DNA of 64,000 nt from Teratosphaeria epicoccoides. Its lineage: Eukaryota; Ascomycota; Dothideomycetes; Mycosphaerellales; Teratosphaeriaceae. Numbering within the stretch: the first letter of the stretch is position 1; each line of letters opens with the position of its first letter. This document shows positions 52,449-61,888 of this stretch, one piece after another. Location of the stretch: assembly GCA_021401465.1 (NCBI GenBank), contig JADDMT010000088.1:1-64000 (forward strand), written 5' to 3'. Under the pieces are notes generated by a model. That model was not told where the DNA came from, did no database searches, and saw only the letters and a list, made by a program, of their open reading frames with translations. The position numbers and the translations under genes are program-made.

Positions 52449-53393
52449 ATGGCCCAAGTAATCTCCTCATCCGGCCACGACGACATTCTCCACGACGCCG
52501 TCCTCGACTACTACGGTCGCCGTCTCGCAACCGCCAGCTCCGACAAAACCCTCAAGATTTTCGACATCGACTCCTCCTCCACTCCACCTTCGCATCGTCT
52601 CACCGCAACTCTCACCGGCCACGAAGGTGCAGTATGGTGCGCAGCATGGTCACACCCCAAATTCGGCGTCACACTCGCTTCTTCGTCCTACGATGGCAGG
52701 ATATTGATTTGGAAAGAAGCTGGCGGACAAGGAGGTCAACCGAGCAATTGGCAGAAAACATACGAAGTCTCTGTCCACAGCGCGAGTGTGAACATCGTAG
52801 CCTGGAGTCCGAGTGAGGTGGGTTGTCATTTGGCGGCGGCGAGTTCAGACGGCGAAGTCAGCGTAACGACATTCGAGAACAACGCATTCTCCACAATCAA
52901 ATTCACAGCACACGGGCTAGGCGTCAACAGTGTGAGCTGGGCACCCGCACTCTTACCCGGTCAGTTAACCAGCGCACAGAGTGGAAAGCAACCAGAACCA
53001 CAACGCCGCTTCGTAACAGGTGGCAGTGACAACTTGGTCAAATTATGGACATTCAACGGCACGACCGGCACTTTCGAGAATACTGCAACGCTGGCAGGAC
53101 ATAGCGATTGGGTAAGGGATGTGGCTTGGTCACCGACTCCGCTTTCGAAACAGTATATTGCGTCTGCTTCGCAAGATCACACAGCCAAGATTTGGACATT
53201 GCCGGCGGGTAAGGACATCAACGATGCAAGCGCATGGCAATGCGAGAACCTGGACTTTGAGGTCGTGGTCTGGAGGGTCAGCTGGAGCATGGCAGGAAAC
53301 GTACTGGCGGTCAGTGGAGGTGATAACCGGGTTTCATTGTGGAAAGAAAAGCTGAAGGGTGGCTGGGAGTTGGTGAAGACGCTGGAGGAGTAG
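52449..53393 (+). CDS. SEC13: COPII coat and nucleoporin subunit Sec13
   Basis: Sec13 is a six-bladed WD40 protein shared by the outer COPII coat (with Sec31), the Nup84 nuclear pore complex and the SEACAT complex. The 314 aa, single-exon product begins ISSSGHDDILHDAVLDYYGRRLATASSD, diagnostic for the family. Blades are marked by KTLKIFDID, GHEGAVWCAAWSHPKFG, SYDGRILIWKE, VNIVAWSPSEVG, DNLVKLWTF, GHSDWVRDVAWSP, QDHTAKIWT and VWRVSWSMAGNVLAVSGGDN. The ATG is in good context (ACCATGGCC). Confidence 0.96.
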   Translation: MAQVISSSGHDDILHDAVLDYYGRRLATASSDKTLKIFDIDSSSTPPSHRLTATLTGHEGAVWCAAWSHPKFGVTLASSSYDGRILIWKEAGGQGGQPSNWQKTYEVSVHSASVNIVAWSPSEVGCHLAAASSDGEVSVTTFENNAFSTIKFTAHGLGVNSVSWAPALLPGQLTSAQSGKQPEPQRRFVTGGSDNLVKLWTFNGTTGTFENTATLAGHSDWVRDVAWSPTPLSKQYIASASQDHTAKIWTLPAGKDINDASAWQCENLDFEVVVWRVSWSMAGNVLAVSGGDNRVSLWKEKLKGGWELVKTLEE

Positions 53394-53990
53394 ACCCTTG
53401 CCGATGAATACGGACGTGTAATGACACGGAGCGAGGAGTTCGGCGTTGGCGAGTACTGGAAAAGCACAGATGGGAGCTGTTTCAGGCAGGGAGCAGCCCG
53501 AACCAGTCTCGGTAGGATGACTTTTGACCTATAATGATGCTGAATACTGCCGCGCGCAGCTGAATCGCAGTCATGAGGGCCGAAGTCTGTTGACACCACA
53601 ATATCATCGGCTGAAATAATCTTGCCAGACGCCGAGTGTCAGAGACAGAGCGACATCATACGAGCCTGTCTGATCATCTTACAATACACATCCGTACGAC
53701 CTTCGTTGAGACAGGTCACACTCAGGCCGCATCAGAGCATGACCACCGACGGATAACATTCCAACCTCGCTTCTGCTTTGGTGTCTCTCTTCCTGTAAAC
53801 TCCCAAGCGCCTTGCAATGCAGTTGAAAAGCTTTTGCAAAACCCATGCCGTTGAAGACATCCATTCATCTCGACTCCCTCCAACCTATCCTGTTATCCAC
53901 ATCCCGTCATGGGTATCATAGCGCTAATCGTGTTGAAACTCCAAATGCAAATCGTCCAAAGGCAATTTCATCTCTAGGTCGAGTGTGCAT
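53394..53990. other. Convergent intergenic region
   Basis: About 600 bp between SEC13 and SAH1, both 3' ends. Nothing recognised. Confidence 0.5.
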
Positions 53991-54819
53991 CTAATACCTG
54001 TACATCTCGCTCTTGAACGGCCCCTCAACCGGCAAGCTCATGTACTCAGCCTGCGCCGGGGTCATCTTAGTCAACTTCGCATTGACGTGGTCTAAGTGTA
54101 GAAGCGCGACCTGCTCGTCTAGGATCTTCGGCAGCACGTAGACGCCAATCTCCATACGTTTAACGCTGGCCTTGCTCTGGCTCTCGTCGATGACCTTCTT
54201 CGGCTCGCCGGTCTCATCCTCGCCCTCAATGGCACGAGCAAACTCGACGTACTTCTTCGCGAAAGCCTTGTCGCCGGCCTTGTACAGCATGATCTGCGCG
54301 AGAACCTGGTTGGTGAAGGAGCAGGACATGACAAAGGAGGAGTGGCCGGTAGCACAGCCAAGGTTGACGAGACGGCCCTCGGCCAACAGGATCACATGCC
54401 TGCCGCTGGGCATGGTGAAGCGGTCGACCTGCGGCTTGATGGAGACGACCTCCTTGGCGTTCTTCTTGATCCAAGCGACGTCGATCTCGATGTCGAAGTG
54501 GCCGATGTTACAAACGATGGCGTCCTCGCGCATGGCCTCGAAATGCTTGCCGACGATGATGTCTCGGCAGCCGGTAGTCGTGACAAAGATCTGGCCGACT
54601 GGGGCAGCCTCCTCCATGGTGACGACTTCGTAGCCGGCCATCGCGGCCTGGAGGGCGTTGATGGGGTCGATCTCGGTGACCATCACGCGAGCACCCATGG
54701 CGTGGAGAGCCTGAGCGCAACCCTTGCCGACGTCACCGAAACCAGCAACGACACCGATCTTGCCTGCGATCATGACATCGGTAGCACGCTTGATGCCGTC
54801 GACGAGTGACTCCCTGCAG

Positions 54820-54851
<32 letters not shown>

Positions 54852-55475
54852 GGAGTCGTTGACGTTGATAGCCGGGGCCAGAAGGCCGTGGTCCTTGCCC
54901 TTGTTCTTGAGCATTTTGTAGAGGTGGTGGACGCCAGTGGTAGTCTCCTCAGAAATACCGTAGCAGCCTTCCAGGAGCTTGGGGTACTTGGTGTGCACAA
55001 GGGCAGTCAAGTCGCCGCCATCGTCGAGGATCAGGTTGAGGTCCTTGCCCGATGGGAAAGCCTTCAGCTGCTGCTCCAAACACCAGTTATACTCCTCTTC
55101 CGTCTCGCCCTTCCAGGCGAAGACTGGGGTGCCGCCAGCGGCGATGGCAGCAGCGGCGTGGTCTTGGGTGGAGAAGATGTTGCAGGAGGTCCAGGTGACC
55201 TCAGCACCGAGGGCCCTGAGCGTCTCGATCAGAACGGCGGTCTGGATGGCTAGTGGAAGCAGTCAGCCATCAATTGATCTGGTGGTGTTTTGTATAGACC
55301 TACTCATGTGCAGACATCCAGCAATGCGAGCACCAGCCAGCGGCTGCTCTGCTGCGTACTTCTCGCGGGTAGCGATCAAACCCGGCATTTCATGTTCGGC
55401 CAACTCGATCTCCCTCCTGCCAAACGCAGCGAGGTTGATGTCCGCGACCTTGAACTTCTGTGCCGGCTCAGTCAT
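53991..55475 (-). CDS. SAH1: S-adenosylhomocysteine hydrolase
   Basis: The enzyme splits S-adenosylhomocysteine to adenosine and homocysteine, relieving product inhibition of methyltransferases. Exon 1 (55304-55475) starts MTEPAQKFKVADINLAAFGR. Intron 55250-55303 (GTAGGT..CACTAG) joins A to CC, giving CLHMTIQTAVLIETL. Exon 2 (53991-55249) has the substrate residues in TSCNIFSTQDHAAAA, the NAD-binding GFGDVGKG, CNIGHFDIEID, and the C-terminal EGPFKSEMYRY. It is 476 aa, about 25 longer than the usual fungal enzyme (about 450). The excess is a charged in-frame insert (AIEGEDETGEPKKVIDESQ) before IGVYVLPKILDE. The third-position C bias suggests high expression. Confidence 0.95.
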
Positions 55476-56092
55476 TTTTTCTGTGATATGCCTGAATAGG
55501 TTGAATTGTTGTTTGATGTATATAGCGAGAGCAATGGTTGTAGATGAGAAGGATATTTACCGAGCTCGGCAAAAATGAAACATTGATGATGTTGCCCCAC
55601 TTATTTATTGTTCCCTGCGCACCCACACTCGGAGTCCGAAGCATACCGGAGAGCGACAACAATATCAACTATACCTCATTTCCCCGTGCTTCTTCACATG
55701 TTCATATGTCTATCAAGGATATTTGCAGTGTAGTCACTCTGCTTCGTCGCTAGATTTCAGCATCACATACCTCGTAGTCAGCAATGCCTGAAGGCTGCAC
55801 GCCACACCAGACCTGCGTCATCCGACTTTCCATCGTGGTAGAAGGATCACAGTACAGGTGCTCGACCACACCTTTGCCCCTGGCGTATGTAGAGCCGTGT
55901 GGCGCTCCAGATGCCTAGCCAAGAAAGCTTCTCCTACTACTTCGCATACTTGTCCGGCGTGGCATAAGCGGCAGCTGAATCGTTGATATGATATTAGGCT
56001 GAGAATATAGGCACAGCACATTCAATTTTGCAACGGTCTGAGGCAGGGACACCATGGCCTTCGTTCACATGCTCTGACTGCCATGATTCTCT
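55476..56092. other. Intergenic, nothing recognised
   Basis: About 600 bp holding the SAH1 promoter and whatever remains of the 5' end of the broken dehydrogenase gene. No coding sequence is claimed. Confidence 0.45.
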
Positions 56093-57622
56093 TTGGTTCA
56101 TGCTGCTTCGGCGGCGCAGTGGGACATTGCATCCGCTTCTTGTTCTCCAACACTAACGGCGAGCTGCGCGGCTCCATCAGTTGCCCAGGGTTATGGGGCA
56201 AGGCTGGTCGCTGGCAACATGATAGCTCCTCGCGACATTATGTTCGACAGGTACGTTATCTTCGCCAGTGTCAACCTGAAGCGTGCTGATATTCCATAGT
56301 CAAGGCGCACTGCTGGTCGTCGAACAGAATTCAGGTATCGTAGCTCTAGCCCTCACAGACGCTGGCGATGGCTGCATCAGTGTTGCCTCCCGCAAGACGG
56401 TTGTCAACGACACCACCTTGAACCATGGCATCGAGCTCTCCAACAATGGCAGCGTCTTATATGCCTCTAGCCCAGAAGCAGTCTACCGCTGGTCATATTC
56501 CCCACAGACGCAGTCCAATACCTCTGCTCCACGCACGCTTGTCTCAAACATGACGACTTCCGACCACACAACGAGGACCCTCCTGCTCTCTCAACGCGTT
56601 CCAGGTCTCCTCGTCGTCACCCGCGGCAGCATCTCCAACATCGATCCCTTGGCCGAAGATATCACCACTGGTCACAGCCAGATCAAAGCATTCAACCTCA
56701 CCAACCAGACCTCATCCTACGATTTCAACAGCGACGGTCTGCTTCTCGGCTGGGGTCTGCGGAACGAAGTCGGCATCGAGGAAGAACCCTTACGGGCGGC
56801 ATATTTGGTGTCGAAAACAGTGCCGACGACGTGACGCGCGAGGGCCAGTGTATCCATCAGAACCATCCAGGTGAGGAGCCGAATTTCCTGGGCTATCTTA
56901 AAGGCACCTATTCACCTAATCAGGGCCGGAAATTTGGGTATCCGGAATGCTTCGCGGCCTGGAACATCTCTGAGATTCCCGACTATACTGGACAAGTTGG
57001 CTCGCAGTTTGCGATTGGTGATGTGAATAGCACGGTCAACGATGCGACGTGCTCGACCGCGAATCGTCAGGCTCCGCGGCTCGTATTCTAGGCACATATG
57101 GCGCCGTCGGACATCTTTTTCAACGACGCCGGCACCGCGGCCTGCATGACCTTTCACCGCGGCTGGGACCGCACGAACTCCGTTGGCTACAAAGTTTCTG
57201 TTGTGGAAGTCGTGAATGGTCAGCCCGTGGAGCTCAGTAATAGTACTACCGCAGCTGTTGATATTGTGAGCAATGCGGATAGTAGCAAGTGCTCAGGTGG
57301 CTGCTTCAGGCCTGTTGGGTTGGCGTGGGATAGTTAGGGAAGGCTTCTTCCCCACTTGCGTTCCCTGCATCGAGAGTGGTTATGCTTACATGCTCCTAGG
57401 CTTTTCATGTCCTCTGATGCCACCGGCGAGATCTATGCGATCTTACGAGCCGACGGATACGCTAACAGCAGGGCCGGTAGCAATGCCACGGGGACCATAC
57501 CTACCAGCACATCAGGATCCAGTACAAGCAGCAGCGCGACATCTTCGCATTCGAGCGGCGCTGAGCGGCAGAGCTTCAGTGCTTTGGCCGTGGTAATGGG
57601 TGTAATAGCACTGTTGATATGA
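56093..57622 (+). pseudogene. Broken L-sorbosone/glucose dehydrogenase-like, GPI-anchor type
   Basis: The fragments match fungal secreted soluble glucose/sorbosone dehydrogenases (six-bladed propeller, PQQ-type fold). Pieces in order: SVAQGYGARLVAGNMIAPRD, then after an intron from 56251 to the TAG near 56300 SQGALLVVEQNSG, LNHGIELSNNGSVLYASS, GWGLRNEVGIEE, TGGIFGVENSADD, HPGEEPNFLGYL, MAPSDIFFNDAGTAACM, GCFRPVGLAWDS, LFMSSDATGEIYAI, and a Ser/Thr-rich GPI-like tail ending VVMGVIALLI. Lesions: a frameshift near 56780-56795, an in-frame TAG at 57089-57091 and another at 57335-57337 (both where Gln is expected), a 3' intron with no GT donor after 57345, and no intact start or signal peptide. 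Confidence 0.8.
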
Positions 57623-57782
57623 TGGATATCAATTTCCACTTTTCCCTGCAATGTTGCGCTGCCCCAATACCGAACGCATCGTGATTGCAGTCAAAAAAGC
57701 TTTATCGACTTGGAAAGAACGCCGAATTCTGCCATTACGGGCTTTGCAAAGCAAAATAATCATATCACAATTTCGCTAAAGG

Positions 57783-58549
57783 TCAATCTTCCTCATCTGA
57801 GGAATACGCACCAAGCCCAAGACCTGCTGTTGCGGATGCTCCAGCCGCTGCTGTTGGCTCAGCAGAAGATGGTATTTCTGAATTTTGCTTCGCATTCGCC
57901 TTCGCTTGACGTGGCTCTGGAGCAGCGGCTGGAACGGGATTGCGCGACAGCTGGCCGTTGCTAGGGCTTCCTGTAGCCTTCTTAGGGTCGTCTCTATCCC
58001 TCTCCTCCGCGGTCGACGTCCTCCGCAACTTCACCCCAGGCAAAGCCTCCTTGCCCTTTTTCCTCTTCTTTGGCGCAACTGTCCACGTAGTCGTCTCTGA
58101 CTCGTCCTTGGCTGGCGCTGCCGCGTCCAGCTTTGAGGCCTTTTCCGCTTTTTCTTGGCGCCTCCTGAACGCTTCAAGCTGCTCTCTGATATCTTTCCTC
58201 ACTTCCGCCTCCTCCTTCCTCGAGCTCTCCAGTATTGAATCCAAGAATTCGACTTCATCCTCGTCCAGTGACTGAAACTGGTTTCGCAATTTTGTGGCTT
58301 CTTCGAACGCTTCTTGCTTCGCGGCTTACGGCACATCTGACTCGTCAGCTGTGTATGCCTGCTACAGCTTCACCAGATGGTCGTATCACCTTTGTTGGCT
58401 TGTAGCTTGTCGTACAGGGAGCCCTCCGGTTGGAGTGGCTGATTCTTCTGCAGCCGGGTAGCGTCTATCTTCTTCTGCGCTTGAAGCCACGCTCCATCTT
58501 TCTCGTTGGGCGCATCTTCTGTGCTGCCGGCTGATACGAAGCGCGACAT
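57783..58549 (-). CDS. NIP30/FAM192A-domain protein
   Basis: Exon 1 (58390-58549) begins MSRFVSAGSTEDA and has the NIP30 N-terminal pattern (RFVS.., LYDKLQANK). Intron 58325-58389 (GTGATA..CGTAAG) joins G to CC. Exon 2 (57783-58324) continues AAKQEAFEEATKLRNQFQSLDEDEVEFLDSIL, the core of the domain, then a charged helix (RREKAEKASK-like) and a disordered Ala/Pro-rich tail ending LGLGAYSSDEED. Total 233 aa. The human homologue, FAM192A/PIP30, binds the proteasome activator PSME3; the fungal role is not established. The gene is nuclear in style, with KKRKKGKEALPGVKLRR as a likely localisation signal. Confidence 0.88.
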
Positions 58550-58969
58550 GATGCTGATGTTATGTTTGCACTGGCCGAGCTCTTCCGGCCAAGCAGTGAA
58601 GCTTTGGAGAACGAACGCTAAGCAGGGCCCGCTGTTTTAGGTTTCTCACGTGCCGTCACATGCCGTCGGCTCCACATGGATGTCGAGCTTCAGGTAATTC
58701 TTCCACCTATCACACCGCGGGCCATTATTGTCAGTACTCGTCGCTGAGCGTTGTCGGACAAGCAGCACAGGTAAGCAGAAGCCGTGATATGCGACAAGAT
58801 AGGCAGGTCAAAGAGACATGGATGGAACCCTGAACAATTGAGGCAGTACAGCTCCGCGAAAACTTCTCTGATCCTTCACTACCACAAACAATCATCTCTC
58901 TGCTTTACAGCTTACTGCTCAGTCAAATCAGAGTCAAAGATCCCAAAGATAAGTACAAGAGTAGCAACT
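58550..58969. other. Divergent promoter region
   Basis: About 420 bp between the NIP30-domain gene and the aldo-keto reductase gene. Nothing further recognised. Confidence 0.45.
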
Positions 58970-59971
58970 ATGGCTGTCGACTCGCAGTGGACGAGGAAAA
59001 CCTTCAGTCTCAACACTGTTAGTGAACAGTGCTCAGAGTGAGTGCTCCCAAGCGTACTAATCAGTCTCAGGGCGCCAAAATTCCAGCCGTCGGCCTAGGA
59101 ACCTGGCAGTCCAAGCCCAATGAGGTTCGCGAGGCAGTCAAGGCAGCCCTCCTTGGCGGCTACAGGCACATTGATACAGCGCTCGCCTACGGCAATGAGC
59201 ACGAGGTCGGCCAAGGCATAAAGGACTCTGGTGTGCCGCGCGAGGAGATCTGGATTACCACCAAGCTCGATAACCCGTGGCACAAGCGCGTGGAAGAGGG
59301 CGTTACCTCTTCTCTGAAGTCTCTTGGTGTTGATTACATCGACCTGTACCTCATGCACTGGCCCTCTTCCACGGACCCAGATGACCTCAAGAAGCACTAT
59401 CCTGATTGGAACTTCATCAACACATGGCATGAGATGCAGAAGATTCAAGCCAGCGGTCGTGCAAAGAACATTGGCGTCTCCAACTTCAACATCCGCAATA
59501 TGGAGAAGCTTCTCAATGACCCAAGCACGAAGATCGTGCCGGCCGTCGACCAGATTGAGTTGCATCCAAATATGCCTAGCCCGAAGTTGTTGGACTACTT
59601 GATGGAGAAGGGCATCCATGCCACTGCATACTCCTGCTTGGGCTCGACCAACAGCCCGCTGGCCAACGACTCGACGCTCAAGAAGATTGCGGAGAGTAAG
59701 AAGCTCACCACTGCACAAGTCTTGTACGCATCATCTTGGTCTGCCAATGGTTGATCACTGACGAGCTGGCAGACTTCTCTGGGGTTTACAGCGCGGAACA
59801 TCTGTCATTCCAAAGTCCGTGACCACGTCGCGCATCGAGTCGAACTTCCAGCTTGACGGCCACAGCCTTACAGACGACGAGATGAAGCAGCTTTCTTCGC
59901 TGCCAGATCGCTTCAAGGTCTGTGGTGATGCTTGGCTTCCGGTCAAAGTCTTCTTCAGTGAAGACGAGTAA
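58970..59971 (+). CDS. Aldo-keto reductase
   Basis: This NADP(H)-dependent reductase of the AKR superfamily is 299 aa, related to yeast Gcy1/Ypr1 glycerol dehydrogenase-type enzymes. Exon 1 (58970-59017) gives MAVDSQWTRKTFSLNT. Intron 59018-59070 (GTTAGT..TCTCAG) leads to GAKIPAVGLGTWQSKP. Exon 2 (59071-59723) has the catalytic Asp and Tyr in HIDTALAYGNE, Lys in WITTKL, His in YLMHWP, and NIGVSNFNI, VDQIELHPNM. Intron 59724-59772 (GTACGC..GGCAG) joins TT to A, giving QVLLLWGLQRGTSVIPKSV with the cofactor-binding segment. Without the second splice the frame ends early after ASSWSANG. The aldehyde or ketone substrate cannot be told from sequence. Confidence 0.9.
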
Positions 59972-60861
59972 AGCATGGTGAACTGCTTCTGAAGCGTGCG
60001 AGATGCGATGCTTGAGTGAATCGGTCAACGGTCTTATGGCTCGCAGACGGCAGGAACCTTGTTGCGCCGGGTTTCATCGATTGAGCTACGCCGGGACTGG
60101 CAGGAATTGCGAGTCGTGACACACTCTGTCCGCGTCAAATTAAAGCTCTGGCATAGTCCAGATACGAGGTAGGGCTAGCGGCAGGCATGAAAGAATGAAG
60201 ACATGGGAGCAAACTCCAGATGTGGTTCTGTACCTTAATTGCGGACACGATCTGTTGCGTGCGCTCTTAACGCCATTGTACTGACAAAGGCCATCTGGAG
60301 TGCGTATACCAGCGAGCAGTTTCCTTGTCTTTGTCTCTCCGTCCGGCCACGTCTACACCAAGCAGAGCCCGTTTCCATTCGACTGAGTGAACAAAGACGC
60401 AACCATTCGCTGATACGTGCTCACTGACCATGTCCCCTTCGACGGTAGCTGCACGACCAAAGCCGCTGCAGTCCACGACCCATCACCGTTGTGTTCGCAG
60501 GAGCACTTTTGAGATCTAGAAATGTGCCCTCAGAGCTTCAGTCAACCACTACGGGCCGGGTAAACCAGGCCTCGGGATCTACGTCCTTGGACGCAGTGCA
60601 GAGTCTGCTGAGCACATCTCCGCGTATTGCAAGCAGATGTGCCCGTCTGGAGACCACCGTCTCATCAAAGCGACTAATCTGAGTCTGCGGTGAGATGTCG
60701 ACCGGTGTTGTGAAGAAATCATGAAGCAGGAGCAGATCGGTAGGAAGGGGGAGGCCCGCCCGCATCGACTGATCGGTCATGAGCCAGAGTGACTCCCCTA
60801 GGAATGGTCGTCAAGGTGGCTGCAAATCGATGATCGTCCAAGTAATTCACTGACGTCCCAG
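59972..60861. other. Intergenic, nothing recognised
   Basis: About 890 bp. The missing N-terminal half of the decayed dehydrogenase that follows was looked for here and not found. A minus-strand 80-codon frame (60538-60780) has no clear features. Confidence 0.45.
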
Positions 60862-61531
60862 CACAACACCGCAGAAGGCCTGGACGTCTTCATGTCTTTC
60901 CTCTACTACTCCACCATGCGCTCGATTACTTGCTTGCTCACTCCACTCTTAGCATCACAACCCCCAGCCCACGTTGTCTCCGCCTATGCCGGAGGTTCGG
61001 AGAAGCAGGCCAAGTGATATGCGGAAGACCTTTCACTTGGGCAGAATCTTGCGTTCGCGAATGCGCGCAGACATATCACAGCTACAACGACTGTTTCCTT
61101 CGAGGAGATGGCTCGAGAGCATGCCGAGAAGTTGAGCCTAATTCACGTCTTTCCTGGTCTGGTATTCAAACAAGGGATGTATGATCCTTCGAACCCGCTC
61201 TGGTTTAGATTGCGAGGATTGCTATTGCATCGCTAGTGAGAGGCTTTAGCTTGCGTGTTAGTCCGGAGGAAACGGGAGCGATAATGCTTTCCGCTTCTTG
61301 AGGCCGTCCGGCTGCTGGCCAGGAGAATGAGAGCGAGCAACACTTGGAGATTGCTAGGGGCACTGATGGAATTGTTGGTGATGGGGCGTGTTCCTGCAAG
61401 TTTACTGGTTAGGTCGATAAGCTCGGGGGTTCTATGAACATCTCCAGGATGAGAAGACAGATGTGAAGATATGGGAGCACCGTCTGGCTGTTTTCAAGGC
61501 GATTGCAAGTGGCGAGAGGTTTGACGGCTGA
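60862..61531 (+). pseudogene. Decayed short-chain dehydrogenase, C-terminal half
   Basis: Pieces in different frames match fungal SDR-like proteins of the retinol-dehydrogenase style: NTAEGLDVFMSFLYYSTMRS, then LLTPLLASQPPAHVVSAYAGG, an in-frame TGA near 61012, RRHITATTTVSFEEMAREHA, LSLIHVFPGLVFKQGMYD, later HLEIARGTDGIVGDGACS in another frame, and KIWEHRLAVFKAIASGERFDG to a TGA at 61529. The NAD-binding N-terminus (TGxxxGxG) is absent. At least one frameshift and several stops separate the pieces. The gene is dead. Loss looks older than that of the transposon, since stops are not mainly TAG. Confidence 0.72.
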
Positions 61532-61888
61532 CATTCCATCATATTATGACTTGCCTGGTGATGGGGTCATGCAAATGGAAGACGAGCCAGCCTCTCAACA
61601 GCAAGCACATGGCAACGAGCTGCTGACTAACGAGGCGGGCAGCAGCTCCTTCAGAACTCTTCCCGCTGGCCGCGCATCAAGGTAGGAATGTAACCTTTTC
61701 TTTAATCAAGCAATCTGGCAGACCTTGACGATGCGCGAATCAGAGAGAGCACTTACATCTGGTTGGGGCTGAGGTTTAGGGACAAGTGATCCTTCGCGAG
61801 ATGTGTAAAAGCCTCTGTGGCGCTGCATCCAAGAGCACTACGCGTGGGACCTGGACACCTCTGTTCGCGAACGCAAGAGCAGTGAATC
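61532..61888. other. Upstream region of the Zn2Cys6 gene
   Basis: About 360 bp, presumably promoter and leader. Nothing specific recognised. Confidence 0.45.
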
